DNA from: GCA-2747515 sp964427825
GTDB taxonomy: Bacteria; Patescibacteriota; Minisyncoccia; Moranbacterales; GCA-2747515
Length of the DNA stretch: 28,189 nucleotides
Assembly: GCA_964427825.1 (NCBI GenBank)
Contig: CAYRUU010000009.1
Coordinates: 1 to 28,189 of the forward strand
Direction: 5' to 3'
Numbering within the stretch: the first letter of the stretch is position 1; every line of letters starts with the position of its first letter. The translations under genes were made by a program, and so were the position numbers. This document shows positions 1-6,616 of the stretch, in pieces. The notes under the pieces are model-generated. The model was given only the letters and a program-made list of their open reading frames with translations. It ran no database searches and was not told the DNA's origin.

Positions 1-24
1 TATCAGGTGACGGTGAATCCGTAG
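1..24 (+). CDS. 3' end of a secreted-protein gene (partial, cut by window edge)
   Basis: The first 24 bases read YQVTVNP followed by TAG. This matches the last codons of the delta-60 protein at 20881-20904 (22 of 24 bases identical, reading YQATVNP) and resembles the TYTATTNP end of the secreted protein at 13324-13953. The downstream flank is also related to the flank of the 20.9 kb locus: 20 of 24 bases match between 82-105 and 20974-20997. I infer that a fourth member of the secreted family lies just left of the window. Only the tail is visible, so the rest of the protein is unknown. Confidence 0.7.
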   Translation, partial: YQVTVNP

Positions 25-231
25 AACTCATACAATTCTTCCATCAAAACCGTGTGGATCAGAAAGAATTGGATGGTTTGAGTGAAGGTGCTTGAGCGTG
101 CAAAGCACACAATGTCCAATATGGGGCACGATCTATGACGAGCCTTGCGTTTTCTTTATTCTTAAATCTTACAATTTTTTATCTTACATCTCACATCCCA
201 TTTCTATTACACGGTTTTTCCGGTGTCGTTG

Positions 232-260
232 TTGACATCATGTCGCAAGGGTGGTACACT
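232..260 (+). promoter_or_regulatory. Sigma70-type promoter of the initiator tRNA
   Basis: A perfect -35 TTGACA (232-237) lies 17 bases before TACACT (255-260), which also has an upstream TGG (extended -10). The predicted start is near 267, about 12 bases before the tRNA. It is the best consensus promoter in the window, as expected for a stable RNA. Confidence 0.85.
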
Positions 261-278
261 TTCCCTTGTAGTTGACAT

Positions 279-352
279 AGCGGGGTAGAGCAGTCTGGCA
301 GCTCATCTGGCTCATAACCAGAAGGTCGTCGGTTCAAATCCGACCCCCGCAA
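279..352 (+). tRNA. Initiator tRNA-fMet (anticodon CAT)
   Basis: A full cloverleaf can be drawn. The acceptor is AGCGGGG/CCCCGCA with an A1:A72 mismatch, the D stem is GAGC/GCTC, the anticodon stem-loop is TCTGG-CTCATAA-CCAGA, and the T arm is GTCGG-TTCAAAT-CCGAC. The unpaired 1:72 position and the A11:T24 pair are initiator hallmarks. Only two of the three usual G:C pairs at the bottom of the anticodon stem are present, because pair 29:41 is T:A. The discriminator is A352 and CCA is not encoded (CAT follows), so the CCA tail would have to be added enzymatically. Confidence 0.96.
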
Positions 353-407
353 CATCATGCCGATTGTGTGATGGAGGTTTGTTGTGAGTGGGCTCTTTGA
401 ACAATTG

Positions 408-413
408 TATAAT
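408..413 (+). promoter_or_regulatory. Probable -10 for the second and third tRNA genes
   Basis: A perfect TATAAT lies 60 bases upstream of the tRNA at 474. The nearest -35-like sequence is TTGTGA at 382-387, with a long 20-base spacer, so the assignment rests on the -10 alone. It may also serve the Asp tRNA downstream. Confidence 0.5.
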
Positions 414-473
414 GGAAGTTGATGGATGAACACGCGGTAATCACACGAAATGGATGCACAAGGAAGCGGGCGC

Positions 474-547
474 GCCAGGGTAGCTCAGTTGGTTAGAGCG
501 TGGGACTCATAAGCCCAAGGTCGTGAGTTCAATTCTCACCCCTGGTA
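474..547 (+). tRNA. tRNA with CAT anticodon: elongator Met, or Ile2 (lysidine type)
   Basis: The cloverleaf has acceptor GCCAGGG/CCCTGGT (G1:T72 wobble), D arm GCTC/GAGC, anticodon loop CTCATAA (506-512), T arm GTGAG-TTCAATT-CTCAC and discriminator A547. The 31:39 pair closing the anticodon loop is an A:G mismatch in the DNA. CCA is not encoded. CAT occurs both in elongator tRNA-Met and in tRNA-Ile2, whose C34 is converted to lysidine by TilS. Sequence alone does not separate the two here; elongator Met is the default reading. Confidence 0.93.
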
Positions 548-644
548 CGGTGAAAAAGAAAAAGTATACAACATGAATATGTAATGGAGGAGTAGTGAAA
601 AGCGAGAAGGATGTGGCGCGTATTTTTTCTTTTTTATGATATTT

Positions 645-721
645 GGGGGCGTAGCTCAGCTGGTTAGAGCGTCTGCCTGTCACGCAGAAGGTCGCCGGTT
701 CGAGCCCGGTCGTCCCCGCCA
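645..721 (+). tRNA. tRNA-Asp (anticodon GTC)
   Basis: The acceptor is GGGGGCG/CGTCCCC, the anticodon stem-loop is TCTGC-CTGTCAC-GCAGA with GTC at 679-681, and the T loop is TTCGAGC. Discriminator G718 is followed by an encoded CCA (719-721). It is the only one of the three tRNAs here with a genomic CCA. Confidence 0.96.
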
Positions 722-753
722 TGTATAATAAAAACTTTTGCGAAAGTAAAAAA

Positions 754-777
754 GACAGACGTATGTCTGTTTTTTTG
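754..777 (+). terminator. Rho-independent terminator after the tRNA cluster
   Basis: The stem ACAGAC/GTCTGT (755-760 with 765-770) has a GTAT loop and is followed directly by a run of T. The preceding A run can extend the stem, so it may work in both directions. Confidence 0.85.
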
Positions 778-817
778 TGCTTGCACAGGGTGGAGGGGTG
801 CGCTATGCTGGAGGTAG

Positions 818-823
818 TATAAT
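818..823 (+). promoter_or_regulatory. -10 element of ispD
   Basis: A perfect TATAAT places the transcription start near 830, about 20 bases before the ispD ATG. The only -35-like hexamer, TTGCAC at 781, is too far away (31 bases). Confidence 0.55.
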
Positions 824-850
824 GGTATTTTGTATCGTGATGAAGCGTCT

Positions 851-1555
851 ATGAAAAACACAGCGATTATTTTGGCAAGTGGGAGTGGGAAGCGAATGGG
901 AGCGGGGAAGAACAAGGTGTTGCTGCCATTGGGGCGACGACCGATGATCGCGCAGACGATTGCGGCGTTTGAGCGTCATCCGCAGATCGCGCGTATTGTG
1001 ATTGTGATGCAGCCGGCGGAGCGCGATGTGTTTGTGCGTCTGGTGCGGCGCTACGGCTTTGCAAAGGTGGCGGACTTTGTGGAGGGCGGCGGTGAACGGC
1101 AATATTCGGCGCACAATGCGTTGGCACATGTGGACGCGGCGTATGGTATCCGCGCACGCGATGTGGTGCTGTTTCACAACGGTGCCAATCCATTTGTGCG
1201 TGAACAGGAAATCACCCGTGTCATTGCGGCGGCGCGTAAACACGGTGCGGCAGTTGTAGCACATCCCGTGAAAGACACGATCAAGGATGTAGATGGGGAG
1301 GGTCTGGTGCGGCGGACGTTGGACCGTGCAACGTTGTGGGCGATGCAGACGCCACAGGCGTTGCGCGGGGATTGTGTGGTGCGGGCGTTTGCATCGGCGG
1401 CAGATGAAGGATTTGTGGGGACGGATGATGTGTCGCTTGCCGAGCGCATTGGTGTACCGGTGAAGATTGTGGAGGCGTCGGCGGAGAATTTCAAAATCAC
1501 AACACCGCAGGATCTGCGATTGGCGCGGATGGTTGTGCGGATGTGCAAGGAATAG
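851..1555 (+). CDS. ispD: 2-C-methyl-D-erythritol 4-phosphate cytidylyltransferase
   Basis: IspD transfers CMP from CTP to methylerythritol phosphate, the third step of the MEP isoprenoid route. The 234-residue protein starts with the nucleotidyltransferase loop LASGSGKRMG and has the later family motifs: PVKDTIK with the conserved Thr, TLDRATLW with the conserved Arg, QTPQ, TDDVSLAE, and NFKITTPQDL with the conserved Lys. The usually strict HDAARP segment reads HNGANP, so the Asp and Arg that normally sit near the metal/substrate are both Asn. An in-frame TTG exists at 830 but coincides with the predicted transcription start, so ATG 851 is preferred. It is the first gene of an ispD-ispF-ispE cluster. 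No clear Shine-Dalgarno is present. Confidence 0.9.
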   Translation: MKNTAIILASGSGKRMGAGKNKVLLPLGRRPMIAQTIAAFERHPQIARIVIVMQPAERDVFVRLVRRYGFAKVADFVEGGGERQYSAHNALAHVDAAYGIRARDVVLFHNGANPFVREQEITRVIAAARKHGAAVVAHPVKDTIKDVDGEGLVRRTLDRATLWAMQTPQALRGDCVVRAFASAADEGFVGTDDVSLAERIGVPVKIVEASAENFKITTPQDLRLARMVVRMCKE

Positions 1556-1651
1556 TAAAAAGATTGGTGGTGGTAGTTGTATGGATCTCCAGGTCACGCC
1601 TACTTCCGGCAGGCGGCCCGAGGATGACATATTGGCACCGGATATATGTTG

Positions 1652-1657
1652 TATACT
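1652..1657 (+). promoter_or_regulatory. Possible -10 element of ispF
   Basis: TATACT lies 29 bases upstream of the ispF ATG in the 131-base gap after ispD. No good -35 is seen: TTGGCA at 1632 is only 14 bases away. An imperfect GCCTAC/GCAGGC inverted repeat lies just upstream (about 1600-1616). Confidence 0.4.
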
Positions 1658-1686
1658 ACTAATAACTCACTAATGAGCACAGCATT

Positions 1687-2178
1687 ATGGATTTTCGTGT
1701 GGGATTTGGACAAGATGTGCATCCGTTTGGCACAGACGAACGCAAGCCGCTCCTGATTGGCGGCGTGGTGTATGAGGGTATGCCGGGCTTTGAGGGTAAT
1801 TCGGACGGTGATGTGGTGCTGCATGCGCTGTGTGATGCTATTGAACAGGCAATTGGTGGTAACTCGTTTGCACTGTATGCCGATCACTTGTGTGCGCAGC
1901 AGGGCGTGACGGATAGTGCCGCTTATGTGGATGTGGCGCTCCAGCACATGCGCGATGCGGGGTGGGAACTGAACAATATCGGCGTGAGTGTGGAGTGTGC
2001 GACGCCGCGGATCATGCCACATGTGGAAATCATGCGTGAGAAGATCACAATACTGACGGGGCTTGCAGGTGATGCGATTGGTATCAATGCTACATCGGGT
2101 GATCAGTTGTCGGATGTGGCGCGCGGCGCCGGTGTGGCGGCACATGTGATTGTCAGTGTTGTCAAAGATGATGTGTAA
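1687..2178 (+). CDS. ispF: 2-C-methyl-D-erythritol 2,4-cyclodiphosphate synthase, divergent
   Basis: IspF cyclises CDP-methylerythritol phosphate to the cyclodiphosphate and is normally a homotrimer with a metal at each active site. The length (163 residues) is normal. Recognisable elements are FGQDVHPFG (metal ligands Asp and His), LLIGGV, SDGDVVLHALCDA (third metal ligand His, conserved Asp), ATPRIMPH, and INATSGDQL with ARGAGVA at the C-terminus. Departures from the family are clear. The His of HSDGDV is Asn, the GDIG segment and the FPDTDP loop that follow are replaced by unrelated sequence, and GRGEG reads ARGAG. Position between ispD and ispE supports the assignment, but the substitutions leave catalytic competence open. 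Confidence 0.82.
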   Translation: MDFRVGFGQDVHPFGTDERKPLLIGGVVYEGMPGFEGNSDGDVVLHALCDAIEQAIGGNSFALYADHLCAQQGVTDSAAYVDVALQHMRDAGWELNNIGVSVECATPRIMPHVEIMREKITILTGLAGDAIGINATSGDQLSDVARGAGVAAHVIVSVVKDDV

Positions 2179-2195
2179 TTTTTAACACGATAGTC

Positions 2196-3065
2196 ATGGC
2201 GGCTATTCACAAAAAGGCACATGCCAAAGTCAATCTCACGCTGGAGGTGATGGGAAAATTGCCAAACGGGTATCATGCGTTGCGCACCGTGATGCTGCGC
2301 TTACCACACCTCTTTGATGATGTTTTTGTCACGGTGCGAACGGATACGGATGCTATTACCATCACCTGCGACGATCCACTGCTCCCAACGGATGAGCGCA
2401 ATGTGTGTCATAGGGTGGTGCAGCCATTTCGCGATCGCACGGGCATAGCGTTTGGTGTGGATATTGCACTTACCAAGCGTATTCCCATGGCAGCGGGGAT
2501 GGGTGGTGGTAGTAGTGACGGCGCTGCGGTACTTGCGGCATTGCAACAACACTATGGTTATCCGTTGGCGCCAGAAGAGCTTGTGGAGATCGCGTCGAGT
2601 GTGGGCAAGGATCTCCCGTTTTTTCTCACGGAAAAGGGATGCGCGCGGATGGAACATTTCGGTGATGTTGTGGTGGAGGAATTTGATCCACCACACATGC
2701 AGATCCTCACGGTCAATCCAGGCATTGCGATTTCTACGCCAGAAGCCTATGGATCGCTTGCGCCGCGCTTGACACTCCTTGCCGCGCCAGACAGAGAAAA
2801 TGCGACGGAGAAGATGTGTATAGCGCTGCGCGACGGTCACGACATTGCGCCACTTCTGTGCAATGATTTTGAAGAAACGATTTTTGCACGATATCCGAAC
2901 ATTGCCGCAATCAAACAATCTCTTGTGGATTATGGTGCAGTGGGCGCACTGATGAGCGGATCTGGATCATCGGTTTTCGGCATTTTCCCATCGGAAGAGG
3001 CTTTGCACAGCGCGCAAAAGGCGATTGCAGAGCGCTATCCGCAGTATTATTGCACTATCGGGTAG
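2196..3065 (+). CDS. ispE: 4-diphosphocytidyl-2-C-methyl-D-erythritol kinase
   Basis: IspE is a GHMP-superfamily kinase that phosphorylates the 2-hydroxyl of CDP-methylerythritol. All three family motifs are visible in the 289-residue protein. AHAKVNLTLEV near residue 8 has the conserved Lys, PNGYHALRT follows it, the ATP loop is PMAAGMGGGSSDGAA (about residues 96-110), the catalytic Asp is in GKDLPFF, and the C-terminal GHMP motif is ALMSGSGSSVFG. The gene follows ispF by 17 bases and is probably cotranscribed. Unlike ispD and ispF, its catalytic motifs are intact. ATG 2196 has no Shine-Dalgarno. Confidence 0.93.
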   Translation: MAAIHKKAHAKVNLTLEVMGKLPNGYHALRTVMLRLPHLFDDVFVTVRTDTDAITITCDDPLLPTDERNVCHRVVQPFRDRTGIAFGVDIALTKRIPMAAGMGGGSSDGAAVLAALQQHYGYPLAPEELVEIASSVGKDLPFFLTEKGCARMEHFGDVVVEEFDPPHMQILTVNPGIAISTPEAYGSLAPRLTLLAAPDRENATEKMCIALRDGHDIAPLLCNDFEETIFARYPNIAAIKQSLVDYGAVGALMSGSGSSVFGIFPSEEALHSAQKAIAERYPQYYCTIG

Positions 3066-3067
3066 CG

Positions 3068-3099
3068 TGTGGATAACTGTTGGGGGTATGTGGTATACT
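3068..3099 (+). promoter_or_regulatory. Promoter of tmk-thyX with an embedded perfect DnaA box
   Basis: TGTGGTATACT ends at 3099, with -10 TATACT at 3094-3099. Exactly 17 bases upstream ends TGTGGATAA (3068-3076), the reverse complement of the consensus DnaA box TTATCCACA. It occupies the position where a -35 would lie, and no TTGACA-like -35 is present. The box begins two bases after the ispE stop codon. Regulation by DnaA is an inference from the sequence match. Confidence 0.6.
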
Positions 3100-3156
3100 G
3101 AACAAACATCAGGGGGCGGCGTGTGCCGCCTTTTGTTCGGACTAACAGGGCATCGT

Positions 3157-3852
3157 ATGGCAAAAAAGCGCAAGGGGACATTATTGGTGATTGACGGGTC
3201 GGACGGATCAGGCAAGGCGACGCAGACGACACTTTTGGTACGTGCACTCAAAAGTCGCGGCGTGCGCGTGCGGACGATGGACTTTCCGCAGTATGAGAAG
3301 AATTTTTTTGGCGCATTCATTGGCGCATGCATTACGGGAGAACATGGGGATTTTTTGACACTGGATCCCTACATCACGTCGGTGGTGTATGCGGCGGATC
3401 GTTTTGAATCGTCGGCGCAGTTGAAGAAGTGGTTGGATGCGGGCGATACGGTTGTTTTGGATCGCTACGTGAGCGCCAATCAAATTCATCAAGGTGGCAA
3501 AATCGCTGACGTCGCAAAACGCAAGGCATTTCTAACGTGGTTGCATACGATGGAATACGGCGTCTTTGGGTTGCCGCAACCAGATGTGGTGATCTATCTT
3601 GATGTGCCGGTTCCGGTGACGGTGGATCTCCTCAAAAACGCACGTCACGACAAACCATATCTGTACGGCGACAAGAAAGACATCGTGGAGTGTGATCTGA
3701 CGTATCTGGAACATGCGCGTGCAAGTGCGCTATGGTTGGCGCGTACGCAGGACCGGTGGCAACGGATTCAGTGCGTGCGCCGCGGTACGCTCCGCACGAT
3801 TACTGACATTCACGCGGACGTGTACGCTATTGCGGCAAAAATCTGTAAGTAG
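3157..3852 (+). CDS. tmk: Thymidylate (dTMP) kinase
   Basis: The enzyme phosphorylates dTMP to dTDP, the step after thymidylate synthase. The 231-residue protein has a P-loop, IDGSDGSGKATQ, near its N-terminus, in which Ala replaces the usual first Thr of GKTTQ. It also has AADRFESSAQ, the DRY motif in VLDRYVSANQIHQGGK, and PDVVIYLDVPV. The reading frame is open upstream into ispE, but ATG 3157 is chosen because it sits just before the conserved P-loop strand and about 50 bases after the predicted transcription start. It is followed by thyX after 9 bases, so the two genes probably form a dTTP-supply operon. Confidence 0.9.
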   Translation: MAKKRKGTLLVIDGSDGSGKATQTTLLVRALKSRGVRVRTMDFPQYEKNFFGAFIGACITGEHGDFLTLDPYITSVVYAADRFESSAQLKKWLDAGDTVVLDRYVSANQIHQGGKIADVAKRKAFLTWLHTMEYGVFGLPQPDVVIYLDVPVPVTVDLLKNARHDKPYLYGDKKDIVECDLTYLEHARASALWLARTQDRWQRIQCVRRGTLRTITDIHADVYAIAAKICK

Positions 3853-3861
3853 TAACAACGC

Positions 3862-5244
3862 ATGATGATGACACAACAAAAAAGCGCACAGACGCGAGAA
3901 CAAGCGACGCATGTGGTCAAAAAATTACCAGGAGGCGGATTTGTGTTGGTATTGCACACGGGGGCAACGATTGACGCGCAGGCAGAAGCGATGCTGCAGG
4001 CGCTGCATTCACGTTCTACGGGTGGGATCAAAGCGCACCTGAAGACACTTGCCGCAAAGGGTGCGAAGAATTTCATGCAGAATTTCTATGTTGGCTATGG
4101 ACATAAGTCCATCGGCGACTGCGGAAGTGCCACAGTGTTTGTGGAGGGAATTTCCATGTTGGCAGCAAAGGCGATTCAGGACTGGCGATTGTATTCTGGG
4201 CAAGAGGCGTCCACACGATATGTGGATTTTTCCAAGCAGAAGTTTTGCAATCCACTGGGGACGAAGCAGGGAGAAAAGATTATGGAAGCGTGGCGTGCAT
4301 TTTATATGTCACTCCATATGCCACTGCACGCACATCTGATGGAACAGTTTCCGCGGCGCGATGATGAGGATGAAAAGATCTATACCAAGGCGATTGCGGC
4401 GCGGGCGTTTGATATTGCACGCGCATTTTTGCCCGCCGGCGCCACGACAAATGTCGCATGGCGGATGAATCTGCGTCAATTTGCGGACGAGCTTTTGCTC
4501 TTGCGTCATCATCCACTGAAGGAGGTACGCACGATTGCCGAGGTGACAGAGAGGGCGCTGCACACCATGTATCCCGCGTCGTTTGGGCATCAGCGCTTTG
4601 CAGAAACGGAAGACTATAACGCGCAGTGGATGCGTGACGCCTATTACTATGTGAATGATGCGGCGCGTGAATTTACTTTGCTGTATGATGCGGTAGATCG
4701 CACGATGCTTGCCGCGCATGCACGCGAACTTGCGGTGCGCCCTGCCAAGACGGAACTGCCGCCGACGGTTGCAGTGTGCGGGACAGTGGCCTATGAGTTT
4801 TTGTTGGATTTTGGATCATTTCGCGATGTGCAACGTCATCGATCGGTAGCGCAGCGAATGCCGCTTTTGACGCGTGCGCATGGTTTTGAGCGGTGGTATT
4901 TGGAGTCTCTTCCCGATACAGTGCGCACACGCGCAGAGAAATTTCTTGCAGTGCAGCAGCGCCGCATTGACGCGCTGAAAACATCAGATGCGATCAAGCA
5001 GTACTACACGGCGATGGGATATCGCGTGCCATGCGTGCTTGCGGGTGATCTGCGCGCAGTGGTGTATGTGGCAGAACTGCGTTCCACGCGCTTTGTGCAT
5101 CCAACACTTGTGCGCCGGATGACGCAGGTGATTGCGAGCTTACGCGATCTTTTTGGTGCGGACGGCTTGGTGATCCACTGCGACGATGCACCGCACCGCT
5201 TTGACGTTCGACGTGGTACGCATGACATCGTTGCGAAAGATTAG
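3862..5244 (+). CDS. thyX: Flavin-dependent thymidylate synthase, fused double-domain form
   Basis: ThyX makes dTMP from dUMP using FAD, NADPH and methylene-tetrahydrofolate. Canonical ThyX proteins are about 220-250 residues and act as homotetramers. This one is 460 residues and appears to contain two ThyX-like halves. The first half carries a signature-like segment, WRLYSGQEASTRY (residues 108-120), that keeps the S-x4-S-x-R-Y pattern but lacks a full RHR. The second half carries a true RHR (325-327, in VQRHRSVAQRMPLL) followed by an ELRSTRFVHPTLV segment like the ThyX C-terminus. The two halves may therefore split the binding residues between them. It lies 9 bases after tmk and overlaps the stop codon of the convergent peptidase gene. 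Confidence 0.88.
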   Translation: MMMTQQKSAQTREQATHVVKKLPGGGFVLVLHTGATIDAQAEAMLQALHSRSTGGIKAHLKTLAAKGAKNFMQNFYVGYGHKSIGDCGSATVFVEGISMLAAKAIQDWRLYSGQEASTRYVDFSKQKFCNPLGTKQGEKIMEAWRAFYMSLHMPLHAHLMEQFPRRDDEDEKIYTKAIAARAFDIARAFLPAGATTNVAWRMNLRQFADELLLLRHHPLKEVRTIAEVTERALHTMYPASFGHQRFAETEDYNAQWMRDAYYYVNDAAREFTLLYDAVDRTMLAAHARELAVRPAKTELPPTVAVCGTVAYEFLLDFGSFRDVQRHRSVAQRMPLLTRAHGFERWYLESLPDTVRTRAEKFLAVQQRRIDALKTSDAIKQYYTAMGYRVPCVLAGDLRAVVYVAELRSTRFVHPTLVRRMTQVIASLRDLFGADGLVIHCDDAPHRFDVRRGTHDIVAKD

Positions 5245-6506
5245 AGGTAGAGATTGGGGTTGACGGTAGCACCACTGGGAATAAAAACATCTTTCACGGC
5301 GGAGGATTCGGTGATGCCAAATGTTTTGGTGACAAAGACGCTGAAATGCAAATGTGTGCCGGTGGAAAAGCCCGTGGATCCCATGGTGCCGATCGTGTCA
5401 CCCTTTTTGATCTTTTTGCCGCGCGACACTTTCACGGAGGAAAAGTGCCCATAGAGAGTGATCAGCCCGTTGCCGTGATCAATAGCAACCCATCGTCCAT
5501 AGCCGTATTTGCCCATATCGCCAGTTGCCTTGATGGTGCCGTCCGCAACAGCCAGGATGTCATAATTTTCGCGTGATGTATAGTCGATGCCATTGTGTAG
5601 CCCACCTTTATAGTTGGAGGAGAAGGAGGTTTTTCCGTAGCCTTGTGTGATGATATAGGGCTTTTTGACAGGTGTGGCGAAATCCGCTTTGTCGCGCTTG
5701 GGCAGATCGGCGAGGGAAAAATTGCCGATGTGGTTGTTGGCGAGATCGGTGATTTCTTGTTGGATGGCAAGTTGCTCTTGCAGAACTTTGTTGAGACGGT
5801 TTTGGTATTTGCTTTCATCAACGGCGACCTGTGTGGCGAGGACACTCTTGTAGTTGCGTGAGTTTTCCAAGTGTTCGTTGCGCTGCTCCAGTTGATATTT
5901 TGCATCGCGGATTTCTTGTGAGCGCCTTTCCAAATCACCCTGATCGTTTTTGAGAGCCTCTTGCGCGCTGTGAATTTGCGTGACGTAGTCGCTGAGTGAT
6001 GCGCTGGCGTGGGCGAGGCGGTCGCCGTGCGCATTGGCATCGTTGTCCAAGAGGCGCCAAAAAGCGCTTTGTTGAATAGCGTCGGCGGCAAAGTCTTGAT
6101 AGCGTTCGCGGAGGAACTGTGCCAAAACGGCCTTTTGCAAGATGATGAGCTGCTCTTTTTGCAGGATTTCACTGTGAATGCGATCCAGTTCCTGTGTGAG
6201 TGTGGTGATGTCGTCTTCATTTTTTTTGATATTTTGTTCAATTTGTGCGGATTCACTGTCAATGCGTGTGATTTGCGCAGCAATGATCGCGCGCTCTTTT
6301 TGCTTGAGGTCAAGAATGTCGCGATAGCGCTGTTCTCTTTTTGCCAAGTCCTTTAGTTCGTCATAGCGGTCATCCAATGCCTCCTTGTGAGGGTCAGTGG
6401 CGGATTCGTCGGTTGTTGCTGGAGGGGTGTCTACGGCAAAAAGCGCTGCTGGAAGCAAGCAGCTGATGAGTACACTACAATAGAGAAATCGTGTGTGGTT
6501 TTTCAT
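5241..6506 (-). CDS. Secreted coiled-coil M23 (LytM-type) metallopeptidase
   Basis: This is a peptidoglycan endopeptidase or an EnvC/NlpD-like amidase activator acting outside the membrane. The 421-residue protein has a signal peptide (residues 1-24, ending ALFA), a long charged coiled coil (about 40-270), and a C-terminal M23 domain with zinc-site residues in HNGID (His304, Asp308), LYGHFSS and HLHF (His385, His387). The metal-site residues look complete, so it could be an active enzyme rather than a degenerate activator. The frame extends upstream, but ATG 6506 gives a proper signal peptide and lies right after a -10. Its TAA (5241-5243, reverse strand) overlaps the TAG of thyX, and no terminator separates the two convergent genes. 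Confidence 0.9.
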   Translation of the reverse strand: MKNHTRFLYCSVLISCLLPAALFAVDTPPATTDESATDPHKEALDDRYDELKDLAKREQRYRDILDLKQKERAIIAAQITRIDSESAQIEQNIKKNEDDITTLTQELDRIHSEILQKEQLIILQKAVLAQFLRERYQDFAADAIQQSAFWRLLDNDANAHGDRLAHASASLSDYVTQIHSAQEALKNDQGDLERRSQEIRDAKYQLEQRNEHLENSRNYKSVLATQVAVDESKYQNRLNKVLQEQLAIQQEITDLANNHIGNFSLADLPKRDKADFATPVKKPYIITQGYGKTSFSSNYKGGLHNGIDYTSRENYDILAVADGTIKATGDMGKYGYGRWVAIDHGNGLITLYGHFSSVKVSRGKKIKKGDTIGTMGSTGFSTGTHLHFSVFVTKTFGITESSAVKDVFIPSGATVNPNLYL

Positions 6507-6515
6507 ACATTGTGT

Positions 6516-6524
6516 ATTGTACCA
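6516..6524 (-). promoter_or_regulatory. Extended -10 promoter of the M23 peptidase gene
   Basis: Read on the minus strand, TGGTACAAT ends 9 bases before the ATG at 6506. The predicted transcript therefore starts only a few bases before the start codon, so the mRNA would be nearly leaderless. It is divergent from the promoter at 6598-6606. Confidence 0.6.
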
Positions 6525-6570
6525 TAAAATGGGCACAGTGGGGATCTGTGGAAATCGTTTGCAGCGTATG

Positions 6571-6606
6571 ATGTGTAGTGTGCATTCGTCACACATGTGG
6601 TATAAT
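6571..6606 (+). promoter_or_regulatory. Extended -10 promoter with inverted repeats upstream of the Fn3-like gene
   Basis: TGTGGTATAAT ends at 6606 (-10 TATAAT at 6601-6606). Just upstream are nested inverted repeats: ATGTGT (6571-6576) with ACACAT (6591-6596), and GTGTG (6578-6582) with CACAC (6590-6594). They lie where a -35 would be and could bind a regulator. No -35 is visible. Confidence 0.6.
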
Positions 6607-6616
6607 GAAAAACAAC

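Noticed and set aside
830..850. Upstream TTG start for ispD
   Set aside because: It coincides with the predicted transcription start and adds seven residues before the conserved N-terminal strand; ATG 851 is better.
1599..1622. GCCTAC/GCAGGC imperfect inverted repeat between ispD and ispF as a repeat element
   Set aside because: It occurs once in the window and pairs imperfectly, so it cannot be called a repeat family or terminator here.
803..1630. A 275-codon open frame on the minus strand opposite ispD
   Set aside because: It has no recognisable domain, is rich in Arg, His and Cys as expected for an antisense shadow, and covers the convincing ispD gene.
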